From a virus, in IMG/VR virus record IMGVR_UViG_3300032893_000088, positions 1 to 47,139 of that record: a DNA stretch of 47,139 nucleotides; one strand, written 5' to 3'. Numbering within the stretch: the first letter of the stretch is position 1; each line of letters begins with the position of its first letter. This document shows positions 37,367-45,609 of this stretch, one piece after another. The notes beneath the pieces are model-generated. The model worked only from the letters and a program-made list of their open reading frames with translations, searched no databases and was not told the origin of the DNA. A program made the position numbers and the translations under genes.

Positions 37367-40300
37367 GATTGCTTGCTCCCGACGAGGTAGAGGATCGACT
37401 GCTCCCACTCCCACGCCTGCCCGGCATCCCACGTCAGCCGGAGCTGGAACGTCGGGGCGTTCATAGGGATCGGCACCATGCCGATGCCCGGCAGGGTGTC
37501 GCCGCTGAACGCTATGGGCGTGATAGCCACGGTGAGATCGTCCTGGTTATAGCCGATTGAAATGTGGCCCGTGCCATCGCACACGAGGTTGAGGCCCTCG
37601 AGGTCCTTGTCCACGCCCGGGGTTCCGAGGTCGAGGTACGGCCACGTCACTTCGCCGGTGAACGGGATGTCGGTGCTCTGATGCGTGTCGCCCTGCATGT
37701 CGTCGTAGAGCGCATCCGGGTTCAGCTCCCAAACGAGATCGCCCGAGCGCAGGTACAGGATGCCGTTCGCTACGGTCCAATAGTCGATCTCGCTCGGGAA
37801 GGTGTACATACCCCACGAGTTCGCGTTGCCGGAGCCGTTGTTGGTCTGTACGTACACGGTTGAGCCGAAGCACAGCCAATACTGGCCGGTGCCGGGGTTG
37901 AACAGCCCGCGCGGCGGCGTGGTGGAAGTGATGTTCTTGATGGACGCGAGTACCAGCGGGTCGAGATTCTTACCGAACTGCCCGGCCTGCGCGTTGCCGC
38001 CCGCACCGCTGATTGCGAGCGAGCGGATGCCCTGCGCCGTGAGATATACGTAATCGTTCTGCACGGGCGAGCCCGACTTCGGATAGATGGAGCCGACCGG
38101 CTGCGCGTCAAGCAGCGCCATGTTGGCCGGATCGGGGTCGATCTGCCACATCTGATAGCCGAGCGAGTTGAACGCCACGAGGTTCGAGCGATACAGCCCG
38201 AGCGCCGCGCACGGCTCCGAGCCGTAAGTCTGCAAACCGAACGGGAGGTAGCCGGCATCGAACTGGCTCGTCCAGTCGAGCGGGTTCGTGGTGGCGCAGA
38301 AGCGGATGATGTCGTTGTCCGCGGCATAGACCTTACTCTGCGCGATGGCGACGACTTGCGAGTTGTGCGGGCAGTTGGTATCGGTGATGCTGCGAAGCGC
38401 CGCGGTCCATGACATATTCCCGTCTGGCACTGCGTTCCCGATGACCGTGGGCCACGTCGGCTCGGTGTCGCCAGACTTCATAATCGGGTAGGCGGTCCAC
38501 GTAATGATCGAGGTGCCGACGGCCTTCCACGTCACGCCGCCATCGACCACGGTGTTGCCTTCGACGGTCGGCCACGCGGGCTGCGTGGTGCCGGAGGTCG
38601 CCACGTCCGCTTGGATCGCCTCGAACAGAAAGTTGCTCACGGCGACCGGCGTCTCGAGGTTCCACGAGATCAGGTCGGCGTAGCCGGTGTTGCGGTGCGA
38701 GGTGCCGCTCGAGCCCTTCACCGCGGCGTGCACGTAGGCGGTGCCGGCGGGCGCCACAGCGGTGAACTGGCACTGCCGGTAGCCGGTGCCCTCAACCGCC
38801 GGGCCGATGCTGGTCGATACGAGGGTGTCGGTGTCGTCGTACCACTTCAGCTCTAGCCACATCGTCAGGTCGGCGCCACTGTTGTTCGGGTTCAGGTAAG
38901 CCGTCAGCGTGACCGACTGCCCCACATTGACGGGGAAATACTCGGTCATCTCCAGCTCGGCGGTCGCCGAGGCGCCGCCGAACTGCGCGCACTTCGTGCC
39001 ACTGTAGGCATGCGAGGACGAGATCGACCACGGGGTGTTGAACGTCCAGTTGCCGTCGTCCCCGGCCTCGAAGTCGCCGTTCGGGATGGCGTTGATGAAC
39101 GCGCCTGAGTTCGTGGTGGGCCGCACCACGGAGCCGGGCAGGTAAAGCGTGCCGGGCGACCATGTGGTAATCGCGGTGCTCGCCTGCACGGAGCTGGTTT
39201 CCGTCGAGGCGGTCCCCGTCGAGGTCGTGTAGGGGTTGCCGTAGCGGTCGGTGATGACCGGCGCCGGGGTTGGCGTGACGGTCCCGGTGTTCGCGTCCGC
39301 TGTCAGCGCGGTATCGGTGAAATCGCCGAACTCCTGCACCGTGCCGCCCTCGGTCGTGGGCCATGTAGGCTCGGTGGCGCCGGTGTGGGCGTTGCTGTCG
39401 CTCACCGCGGTTGCCTTGTAGTAGTAGCCGTTCGGCACCGTCGGCTCAACGATATCGTTGAGCGCAATCTGCACCGCGGGCGCCCACGTCGGGTTCGGGA
39501 GCGTCAGCCGCGTGGCCTGGTAGGCGTAGCCGTTGCGCACCGTAGGCTCGACGAAATCAGTCGGGAAGTACACCGTGTCCTTCGTCCACGAGCCGCTCGA
39601 CTGCAGCCAGTAGTGGTAGGTGCTGCCATAAGCTGTCTCCGTGGCCGAGTCCACGTCGAACTCCGCCACGACGTACAGGTACCCCATGAAGGGCGCCGCG
39701 AAGTGAATCTCCTTCAGCGGGATCGGAATGTTGACGCGCGAGGTGGCGCCAGTCAGTGTGATCGTGACCGTGCTGCCCGAGAAATCCGGCAGCGCGCCCG
39801 GTACGCTCCACCCGTAGACCGCGGAGCCGGCCTCGATGGTGGAACCGGCGAGGAGCGCAGCGGAGTCAAGCGTCACTGTGTTCGTGCCGCCACCTTGCAC
39901 TGGGTAGGTGAGCTCCGCGCCGGGGCTCGGCGTCCAACCATCCGCCACGGCGAGGTACAGGTAATTCGGGTCATCAGTCGAGGTCGGCGTCGTGTAACAC
40001 AGGCCGTGAATTGTGTGCGTGCCGTCCGCGGTCGTCGGGCTGATGCTTCCGGCCGGGCCGCCCATCTGCACATTGAGCGTGGAGTCGGAGAAGCCGCGCA
40101 GGCCAGCCACGTCGCCCGCCTGCGTATTGCCGCCGACGAAACCCCCCTGCACGCCCGGAGTCAGCGTGAATGTCGTCGAGGACGGTTCACTCGTGAACCC
40201 CGCCGGGTGGTTCAGGACGTGCAGCGTGGTGCCGGCCGGGACCGTCACCGACTCGTGGCAGAACGTATGGAACGAATCCTCGAAGAACACCAGGCCGCGC

Positions 40301-40494
40301 GTGAGGCCCGCGGCATCGGATGAAGCGCCGAAATTGAACTTGCGGAACGTGCCGGGCCGCGCTTTGACGGTCTGCGCCGCCGTGACATAGCCATTCGTGA
40401 GCTGGTAGAGCGTTGTCTTGAGGGCGGAGCCTTTGACGCGCAAGCGCGTCATGCCGCCCCCTGCAACGGTCAGTGGGATGCCCGGCGCAGCCAT
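37363..40494 (-). CDS. Tail hub/stabilisation protein, P22 gp10-like, with insertions
   Basis: This 1043-residue protein begins GIPLTVAGGGMTRLRVKGSA and contains a propeller-like body. Its second half matches the packaged-DNA stabilisation/tail hub group: NSQVVAIAQSKVYAADNDII, then NLVAFNSLGYQMWQIDPDPA, ARGIRSL-like and VANGILYLRSGDLVWELNPD. The middle (about residues 270-700) holds inserted beta modules with repeated EPTVxNGYxYxAT (two copies), EPTWPT/QPAWPT (three) and WSPGTLYLPGSVV, which look like carbohydrate-binding (CBM5/12-type) units. It would close the portal vertex, and the modules might contact host surface sugars. ATG 40494 overlaps the previous stop by one base. Confidence 0.75.
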   Translation of the reverse strand: MAAPGIPLTVAGGGMTRLRVKGSALKTTLYQLTNGYVTAAQTVKARPGTFRKFNFGASSDAAGLTRGLVFFEDSFHTFCHESVTVPAGTTLHVLNHPAGFTSEPSSTTFTLTPGVQGGFVGGNTQAGDVAGLRGFSDSTLNVQMGGPAGSISPTTADGTHTIHGLCYTTPTSTDDPNYLYLAVADGWTPSPGAELTYPVQGGGTNTVTLDSAALLAGSTIEAGSAVYGWSVPGALPDFSGSTVTITLTGATSRVNIPIPLKEIHFAAPFMGYLYVVAEFDVDSATETAYGSTYHYWLQSSGSWTKDTVYFPTDFVEPTVRNGYAYQATRLTLPNPTWAPAVQIALNDIVEPTVPNGYYYKATAVSDSNAHTGATEPTWPTTEGGTVQEFGDFTDTALTADANTGTVTPTPAPVITDRYGNPYTTSTGTASTETSSVQASTAITTWSPGTLYLPGSVVRPTTNSGAFINAIPNGDFEAGDDGNWTFNTPWSISSSHAYSGTKCAQFGGASATAELEMTEYFPVNVGQSVTLTAYLNPNNSGADLTMWLELKWYDDTDTLVSTSIGPAVEGTGYRQCQFTAVAPAGTAYVHAAVKGSSGTSHRNTGYADLISWNLETPVAVSNFLFEAIQADVATSGTTQPAWPTVEGNTVVDGGVTWKAVGTSIITWTAYPIMKSGDTEPTWPTVIGNAVPDGNMSWTAALRSITDTNCPHNSQVVAIAQSKVYAADNDIIRFCATTNPLDWTSQFDAGYLPFGLQTYGSEPCAALGLYRSNLVAFNSLGYQMWQIDPDPANMALLDAQPVGSIYPKSGSPVQNDYVYLTAQGIRSLAISGAGGNAQAGQFGKNLDPLVLASIKNITSTTPPRGLFNPGTGQYWLCFGSTVYVQTNNGSGNANSWGMYTFPSEIDYWTVANGILYLRSGDLVWELNPDALYDDMQGDTHQSTDIPFTGEVTWPYLDLGTPGVDKDLEGLNLVCDGTGHISIGYNQDDLTVAITPIAFSGDTLPGIGMVPIPMNAPTFQLRLTWDAGQAWEWEQSILYLVGSKQS

Positions 40495-41699
40495 TACGCC
40501 TGATCCATTCCGAGCGGCAGGAACCTCGGGGGCGTCGCCGGATTCTGCATCCGAGTGCGCGGGATGTAGCGCGCCGTGGCGTGGCGGCCAGAGACGATAG
40601 CGCCGAAGTAGGTCGTCGCCTGATTGAGCACCATCTGCGCATCAGGCTGACTGCGCGCGGCCTTCGCGTTGCCGAGCGCCTGCAGAAGCACCAGCTCGGA
40701 GTCGAAGGTCGTCAGATCATTGTCGGATGCGAACGGCCGCAGCCCGAACTGGCCCTTCACCCACAGCGTGTACGCCGCCTGCGGCGCCGGGAAAATCTCG
40801 ATGCAGGAGCGGATCTCGTAGCGCGCGGGCCAGCCGAAGTTGATGTTGGCGCGCGTGTAGAACTCCGGCGGGATGCCTTCGATCAGGTTGTACCACGCCT
40901 TGTTCAGATCCTCGAAGCCCACCCACGTCACCTTGTTCGGGTTCAGCAGGAGATCGCAGCCGCCTTCGGACTCCGAGAGGCCGTAGTAGCGCTGCCCGGG
41001 CACCATCGTCCAGCGGAAAAAGCGCTCGGTGTTCGAGGAGCGGAATTTCGCGTCGAGCTGAAGCTGCGCGTCGTAGAGGTACTCGTCGATGAACGTCGAG
41101 ATGCCGGTCGGGAGGTTCGCTGCCTGCGCCGCGTAGCCGAGGCGGATCGCCATCCGGGCGCGCAGGTTCGCCAGCGTGTCGAGCTTGAACTGCACGGCGA
41201 GCATGGACTTGTTGCCCGCGCTGTCGGTGTAGAGGAGGCCCGTCTCGCAGTTGCAATTGAAGTCGTCGGTCAGGTCCTCAAGCGTGATCGCGACCTGCGT
41301 GCCGTCTGTCGGGAATGCCGAGGCCGGCAATTGCCACTGCCAAGTGGCGTATCCGCCGAAGGTGACGCCTGTATCCCACGTCGCGTCATCGGCGTAGAGC
41401 TGGTACTCGGTGTTCTCGATGTTGAAGGTGACGTTGTTGAGGAACGTCTGCAGCAGCGAGCCAGCCGCGTCCGTCATCACCAGCACGAACCACGAGGCGC
41501 CGTTGGCGTCCCCGTACTCGAACAGCCCGGCGACCGGCACACTGTCGAACGTCGGCGAGGCGGGCAGCACGGAGCCATAGGCGGTGCCGAGCCCCGCGAT
41601 GGCGTAGCCGGTAGTATACGTGGCTCCCGGGATCAGCGGGTTGATCGTCGCGTACTCGGGCGTGATCGTTGCGACGCCCGGATTACCGAGCGCGGTCAC
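40494..41699 (-). CDS. Head-to-tail adaptor-like protein (401 aa)
   Basis: GTG 41699 overlaps the previous stop (GTGA). The first half (about residues 1-165) is beta-rich and lacks motifs. The second half starts LANLRARMAIRLGYAAQAAN, then EYLYDAQLQLDAKF and ERFFRWTMVPGQRYYGLSES. This is the pattern of podovirus adaptor/tail accessory proteins (gp4-like) that bind the portal. The C-terminus is basic. Fusion of an extra N-terminal beta domain is somewhat unusual. Confidence 0.65.
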   Translation of the reverse strand: MTALGNPGVATITPEYATINPLIPGATYTTGYAIAGLGTAYGSVLPASPTFDSVPVAGLFEYGDANGASWFVLVMTDAAGSLLQTFLNNVTFNIENTEYQLYADDATWDTGVTFGGYATWQWQLPASAFPTDGTQVAITLEDLTDDFNCNCETGLLYTDSAGNKSMLAVQFKLDTLANLRARMAIRLGYAAQAANLPTGISTFIDEYLYDAQLQLDAKFRSSNTERFFRWTMVPGQRYYGLSESEGGCDLLLNPNKVTWVGFEDLNKAWYNLIEGIPPEFYTRANINFGWPARYEIRSCIEIFPAPQAAYTLWVKGQFGLRPFASDNDLTTFDSELVLLQALGNAKAARSQPDAQMVLNQATTYFGAIVSGRHATARYIPRTRMQNPATPPRFLPLGMDQA

Positions 41700-41923
41700 T
41701 TGCCCGCCAGCGCGTCACCGAGCTTCGCTCGTGCCTCGGCCTTGATCGACTCCTCTTTCGACTTGGAGATGTTGCCGGCGTTGTAGGAGCGCGTCGCGCC
41801 ACTGATCGCCAGGCGGTCGTGAGTCTTGTCGTTCATGGGGAAGCCCTTGGCGCCCTTGGGGCCGCCACCGGCGAACTCACTCGCGGGCATGTTCTCCCGC
41901 TTTGCCTTGTTCAACACCGTCAT
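41696..41923 (-). CDS. Conserved small phage protein (75 aa)
   Basis: ATG 41923 overlaps the previous stop (ATGA), and the TGA overlaps the adaptor start (GTGA). A basic protein (PASEFAGGGPKGAKGFPMND, then ISKSKEESIKAEARAKLGDA) of a kind common in podovirus structural regions. Function unknown. Confidence 0.75.
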   Translation of the reverse strand: MTVLNKAKRENMPASEFAGGGPKGAKGFPMNDKTHDRLAISGATRSYNAGNISKSKEESIKAEARAKLGDALAGK

Positions 41924-42081
41924 CGCTTCTCTCCTGCGAGCGCCTCGCCGAGCGGCTTCACCGGCGGCGTGCCCGGCTTGCGGTGCGCGTTGTACGTCAT
42001 CGCGGCGAGCTTCTTCGCCTCTTTGGCCGACTTCCCGGCAGCTTCGTAGCTGTCGCGAATGTGCTCGTACTGAGCTGGCAA
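41920..42081 (-). CDS. Small conserved phage protein (53 aa)
   Basis: The start is TTG at 42081, preceded by CAGGAGACGCGC. The product begins PAQYEHIRDSYEAAGKSAKE, a pattern well known from small phage proteins with a YNAHRKPGTPPV ending. The TGA overlaps the next ATG. It is right after a terminator, so it may have its own promoter or read-through. Confidence 0.75.
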   Translation of the reverse strand: MPAQYEHIRDSYEAAGKSAKEAKKLAAMTYNAHRKPGTPPVKPLGEALAGEKR

Positions 42082-42093
42082 GCGCGTCTCCTG

Positions 42094-42121
42094 AAAAGGC
42101 TCCCGGGATTGCTCCCGGGAG
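42094..42121 (-). terminator. Rho-independent terminator
   Basis: CTCCCGGGA (42100-42108) pairs with TCCCGGGAG (42113-42121) around a 4-base loop. On the minus strand a TTTT run follows at once (42097-42094). It would end transcripts after the gene at 42145, and read-through could supply the tail genes. Confidence 0.75.
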
Positions 42122-42144
42122 AATTACTCACTCACCCTCGAAAA

Positions 42145-42489
42145 TCAGACCGCTTCGCCGAGCAGCGCCTCGACGGGCTCCTCTGCGACGGTCGCAGCCT
42201 TGATCGCCTCGGCCAGTCGGCCGCGGCCGACGCCGTGCTGCCCGTATACTGCTTCGACGAACGGCAAGCCCTTGCTGCCGTCCTCATTCTCGCTGCGCCC
42301 GTACTTGTTGCCGAGGCGCACGAACTCGTCATCCGTCTCCGGGGGGCCGCGGTCGAGGATGCGCTCACCGACGACCTCCACGGTGTCGTGCGCGGCCTCG
42401 AGGAGCGGAACCTCCCAGGCAGCGACCGTCTGCGGGATCGCCAGCGTGGCGTCGCGCCGAATCAGGACTTCGAGAAACTTCGTCTTCAT
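42145..42489 (-). CDS. Hypothetical protein (114 aa)
   Basis: ATG 42489 with GGAGAAGATTC upstream. The 114 residues are acidic in the second half with TVEVVGERILDRGPPETDDE and a final acidic helix. It lies between two terminators, next to the capsid genes, so it is probably a virion assembly protein, but no family is recognised. Confidence 0.65.
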   Translation of the reverse strand: MKTKFLEVLIRRDATLAIPQTVAAWEVPLLEAAHDTVEVVGERILDRGPPETDDEFVRLGNKYGRSENEDGSKGLPFVEAVYGQHGVGRGRLAEAIKAATVAEEPVEALLGEAV

Positions 42490-42520
42490 GTGAATCTTCT
42501 CCGAGGGTTGTGGTTGTCGA

Positions 42521-42549
42521 GAAAAGCCCCCGGGGCCGTAGCCCCGGGG
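42521..42549 (-). terminator. Rho-independent terminator after the decoration gene
   Basis: CCCCGGGGC (42528-42536) pairs with GCCCCGGGG (42541-42549) around a 4-base loop. On the minus strand the stem is followed by GCTTTTCT. It is a strong terminator just after the capsid-decoration gene, so capsid and decoration protein could be made in excess over tail genes. Confidence 0.8.
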
Positions 42550-42567
42550 ATTATGTGGTGTGTGGAA

Positions 42568-42951
42568 TTACTCCTGCACCAAGAACACGTCCACCGTGCC
42601 GGCTCCGCCGGTCGCGGTGCCCTTCACCTTCACCTTGAGCGCCTGCCCAATGTTCGGGATGAAGAACGCCTTGAGCGTGCCGCCGAAGGCGGCCGTGTCA
42701 GGCAGCGTGGTCGTCACCGCGTTGCCCGCGTCGTCGGTCACGACTGCGAACGTGGTGCCGTCGGGAGCGGTCAGAACCGATACCGAGCCGGCGCCGTGGG
42801 CCGCCGCGTTGAAGCTCATGTAGCACACGGCCGAGCCGCCCTGTCCGAACGGAAAGAGCTGCGGGTCGGTGGTCAGATCGACCGTGGTGCTCACCGCACT
42901 GGTGGCCGTGGCGGGAATCGCCTTGGCCTTCGTCAGATACTTGATACGCAT
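42568..42951 (-). CDS. Putative capsid decoration protein (127 aa)
   Basis: This small beta-rich protein follows the capsid gene and ends before a strong terminator, which suits a highly expressed decoration protein. It is rich in Thr, Ala, Val and Gly with strands such as TTVDLTTDPQLFPFGQGGSA and AFFIPNIGQALKVKVKGTA. No motif confirms the role; a head fibre or tail protein is possible. ATG 42951. Confidence 0.6.
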   Translation of the reverse strand: MRIKYLTKAKAIPATATSAVSTTVDLTTDPQLFPFGQGGSAVCYMSFNAAAHGAGSVSVLTAPDGTTFAVVTDDAGNAVTTTLPDTAAFGGTLKAFFIPNIGQALKVKVKGTATGGAGTVDVFLVQE

Positions 42952-42979
42952 TTCGATGTCTCCTGTGTCAGTGCGGCGA

Positions 42980-44068
42980 TTAGCCGAGCGCCAGAACGGC
43001 GTGCGCGTTGCGCTTGCCGGTCGTAAACGCTGCCTTGGAAGTCAGGCCGAAGTAGTGGACGTAGCGGTCGTACACGCGCGGGGGCTTGCGCGACACCATC
43101 CAGTGTCCTTCGATGGGCCGCAGCTCCAGGTACTTCGTGTTGAGCATGTAGCACCGCGACTTCCACGTCACCGTCGGCGAATCGAGCGTGTCGATGGTGT
43201 CGAAGTTCGGGTCCCACACCAGCTCCACGCCCTTGAAGTACAGGCCGGTGCTGATCTTGTTGCCCACGCCGCCGTCGATGGTCGTGCCGGTCTTGACACC
43301 GGACGGCCCGCCGACGATGACCTGACGCAGCACTCCGCTGCCCGAGGTCTGCGCGGCTGCGCGATAAGCGTCGATGAAGTCCTCACCGCAGAGCAGGAAG
43401 TCCGGGGGGCTTCCGCCGACGCGGATACAGGCACGCCATGCCTTTTCCATCGCATCGAGCATGCTGTCGCCAGTCGATCCGGCGTGCAGGTCGGCGTAGT
43501 TCCTCCACCACGAGTTGGCGGACTGGGAGGCGTCGATGCCGCCCACGGTGCCGGTGCTCGGGGTCGTGCTGACGAGCAGGTCGAGGCCGGGGATGTCGGT
43601 GGCCGACTGGCCGCCGTCGCGGTGAAGCATCTCGTCGAACTTCTGGATGAAGCCGAGCTTCAGCGTCTTCATGTTCTCCTCGAGCAGATTGGTGAGCTGC
43701 ACCTTCTCTGCGTCGGTCGGAGAGCTGGAGCGGTCGTCGGTCATAACGATCCCGTTCTGCGCGAGCTCGTCCTCGTTCAGCCCGAAGCCGTCGTGGAACG
43801 CGCCCCACACGTACTTGGCCTGCTGCAGCGTGCGCTTACGGTTGTAAGAGACCTGCGAGTCGCCCCAGTACGACTGAAAGTTGCTGTCGTTCTGGTAGCG
43901 GAGCTGCTCGACCACGTACTGAAGCGCGCCGCCGTAGGGCTTCTTGCCCTCGACCAGCTTCGAGAAAAGCGGGTGGGCAATGTTGTACGAGTCGATGGGG
44001 TCGTTGCGAAGGAAGAAGTCGATGGCCGCCTTGGCGCCATACGTCAACTGTTCGGTTGTGAAAGGCAC
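42980..44068 (-). CDS. Major capsid protein (HK97-fold)
   Basis: This 362-residue protein is the probable capsid subunit. GTG 44068 follows a strong CAGGAGACGAC site. An N-terminal helix region (PFTTEQLTYGAKAAIDFFLR), then E-loop-like and P-domain segments (about residues 60-150) and a beta-rich end (KSRCYMLNTKYLELRPIEGH, about 300-320) agree with podovirus capsid proteins of this size. It is preceded by a promoter, separated by a 28-base gap from the decoration gene, and downstream of the scaffold. I see no N-terminal delta domain or protease-cleavage sign; the separate scaffold would substitute. Confidence 0.85.
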   Translation of the reverse strand: MPFTTEQLTYGAKAAIDFFLRNDPIDSYNIAHPLFSKLVEGKKPYGGALQYVVEQLRYQNDSNFQSYWGDSQVSYNRKRTLQQAKYVWGAFHDGFGLNEDELAQNGIVMTDDRSSSPTDAEKVQLTNLLEENMKTLKLGFIQKFDEMLHRDGGQSATDIPGLDLLVSTTPSTGTVGGIDASQSANSWWRNYADLHAGSTGDSMLDAMEKAWRACIRVGGSPPDFLLCGEDFIDAYRAAAQTSGSGVLRQVIVGGPSGVKTGTTIDGGVGNKISTGLYFKGVELVWDPNFDTIDTLDSPTVTWKSRCYMLNTKYLELRPIEGHWMVSRKPPRVYDRYVHYFGLTSKAAFTTGKRNAHAVLALG

Positions 44069-44151
44069 TGTCGTCTCCTGAAAGAAAATGGGTGTGAAAC
44101 CACTTGCTTCCAGGGCGACGAGCCCATGTGCATGCCGTTAGCGACGCGGCG

Positions 44152-44165
44152 GCGCAGTTCTGCGC
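44152..44165 (-). other. Hairpin in the capsid leader
   Basis: GCGCAG-TT-CTGCGC is a perfect 6-base inverted repeat in the roughly 125-base leader before the capsid gene. It may fold in the mRNA and affect stability or translation. Confidence 0.35.
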
Positions 44166-44195
44166 GGGGGAATTTAACGTCTTACGCTGCGCGGG

Positions 44196-44225
44196 ATGTA
44201 ACCATAACAGCCGGTCGGCTGTCAA
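44196..44225 (-). promoter_or_regulatory. Capsid-gene promoter with operator in the spacer
   Basis: On the minus strand a perfect TTGACA (44225-44220) is followed, after 18 bases, by TTACAT; TGTTATGGT lies just upstream of that. The spacer contains the perfect inverted repeat ACAGCC-GACC-GGCTGT (44222-44207 on this strand). It would drive the capsid and later genes, with a leader of about 120 bases. Confidence 0.6.
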
Positions 44226-44227
44226 GC

Positions 44228-44827
44228 TCACCAGCTATTGAAGCCGCGGGCCTTCGTCTTCGGGCCGGGGATCTCCTGCATGATCGGCAGCTTAGTGATC
44301 TTCACCCGGCTGACTTCTACGCCATACGAGCCGCAGCCGTCGGCCCCGAGAATCGCTTCCTCGATGGTGATAGCCCAACACTTGTCGTGCGGCGTGACGC
44401 CCGGGACATAGCGCCGGATGATGCCGGAGCACATATCGAGCATGAAGCCGACGCGCGCCTCGGTGTCGTTCATGTACACGTCGCGGTCGGAGAATACGCC
44501 GGGGAAGTGTGAGTACGGGAGGCACGGATGCGTGTGGAAGTCGCCCACCACGGAGTAGCCGGGGATGTCGTTGCGATCTTCGATCACCACGCCGTCGCCG
44601 CGGTAGTCGGTTTCAGGGTTCGAGATGCGGAACTTCCCGTTGGTCGTGTGCAGGATGATCCCGCCGTACTCGTAGGCGTTCGAGCGGTCGTAGGAGAGCT
44701 GCAGCCCGGCGGTGGCCGCTTCCACCTCGGTGTCGTAGTACTCAGGGCGCAGATCAGGGAAAACCTCGTCGTCCGCTCGCGCCGCGGTGGCGAGGAGTAT
44801 CAGAGCTGCGATAACGGCTGTGCGCAC
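44228..44827 (-). CDS. Exported JAMM/DUF4329-like protein (199 aa)
   Basis: A 199-residue protein with a signal peptide (RTAVIAALILLATAARADDE, cleavage near residue 18). The body has SVVGDFHTHPCLPYSHFP (about residues 93-110) followed by SDRDV: HxHP-x9-SxxD, close to the JAMM zinc-peptidase motif with an acidic residue. GFMLDMCSGIIRRYVPG and a final Lys-rich segment complete it. The motif is known from JAB1/MPN and DUF4329 proteins, which cleave isopeptide or peptidoglycan-type bonds. An exported one among phage structural genes is odd and may act on the cell wall. The GTG 44827 overlaps the gene before by 28 bases. Confidence 0.65.
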   Translation of the reverse strand: MRTAVIAALILLATAARADDEVFPDLRPEYYDTEVEAATAGLQLSYDRSNAYEYGGIILHTTNGKFRISNPETDYRGDGVVIEDRNDIPGYSVVGDFHTHPCLPYSHFPGVFSDRDVYMNDTEARVGFMLDMCSGIIRRYVPGVTPHDKCWAITIEEAILGADGCGSYGVEVSRVKITKLPIMQEIPGPKTKARGFNSW

Positions 44828-45609
44828 GGCTCCGAACGTACCGCAACACCGGTAGCGGCGTCAACCTCCTCGAGCCAGCCGCGGTCGAGATACGGTCGGG
44901 CCTCCGCCGGCGTGAACGGCACGAGTTCGCCCGGCGCAACGCGGTCGTTGGTCACGAAGCTGAACTCGTGGAGCCCGCGATACCATCGCACGGGCGCTTT
45001 TTCGATTTTCTTGCGGTACGGGACGCGCTCGGGCTCCTCGAAGCGCTCCGCGGGGTCGTAGGTCGGGAAAACCTGCGTCAGCGGCCCCGAAACGGGCCGC
45101 ACCGGGTAATCTCCGGCCCACCGGCGCATTTCCGTGATCCGCTGCTTCGCCATATACGTCAGGGACGGTCGATTCCGCGGCTTTTCGTCGGTGTTGTGGA
45201 AATACTGGCGCCCGATCATGAAAAGATCGACTCCGGTGACGACCACGGGCCAACATCCGAGCACACAGCCGACCGCGATGGCTTGGATGCCCGAGTTCGC
45301 GCTCATTTTCCAGTCAGGGAGCCGATAATCGGCCCACGAGTGCGCGTTGATGACCGGCGTGCCGAATTGCCGCAGGTAATCCTCCATGAAGACCTTCTTG
45401 ACGCAGTGAACTCGGTCCACATTGACGAGAAAATCGACTTTGTAGTGCGCCTGATGGAGTCCGTGCTCGTTCGCGGACAGCACGACGGCCGGTTTGAAGC
45501 CCTGATCCTCGAGCATCGGCAGATCGTTCTGCACGGAGGGGCCGCCGCCGATGACGAGCGCCGGTTTTCCGTAGTAGCGCGACAGGATGTTGGTGATCGG
45601 CTGCGTCAT
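44800..45609 (-). CDS. GGGPS-motif (MAF/DUF115-like) protein (269 aa)
   Basis: ATG 45609 overlaps the previous stop (ATGA). Residues about 12-25 read GKPALVIGGGPSVQ, the phosphate/nucleotide-sugar binding signature of the DUF115/MptE-like and motility-associated (Maf) glycosyltransferase-like proteins. It continues VVLSANEHGLHQAHYKVDFL, NSGIQAIAVGCVLGCW and VVVTGVDLFMIG (about residues 140-155), all typical. It may be a sugar or pterin-linked transferase. With the GT-A at 5075 it gives the phage two glycan-type enzymes. Function not proven. Confidence 0.7.
   Translation of the reverse strand: MTQPITNILSRYYGKPALVIGGGPSVQNDLPMLEDQGFKPAVVLSANEHGLHQAHYKVDFLVNVDRVHCVKKVFMEDYLRQFGTPVINAHSWADYRLPDWKMSANSGIQAIAVGCVLGCWPVVVTGVDLFMIGRQYFHNTDEKPRNRPSLTYMAKQRITEMRRWAGDYPVRPVSGPLTQVFPTYDPAERFEEPERVPYRKKIEKAPVRWYRGLHEFSFVTNDRVAPGELVPFTPAEARPYLDRGWLEEVDAATGVAVRSEPCAQPLSQL

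Noticed and set aside
40473-41786. A 437-codon plus-strand frame opposite the adaptor gene.
   Set aside because: Arg/Val-rich antisense shadow with no start site or motif.
42869-44512. A 547-codon plus-strand frame opposite the capsid gene.
   Set aside because: High GC content favours long antisense frames. The product is Val/Arg-rich without any motif, while the minus strand has the capsid gene with a ribosome site.
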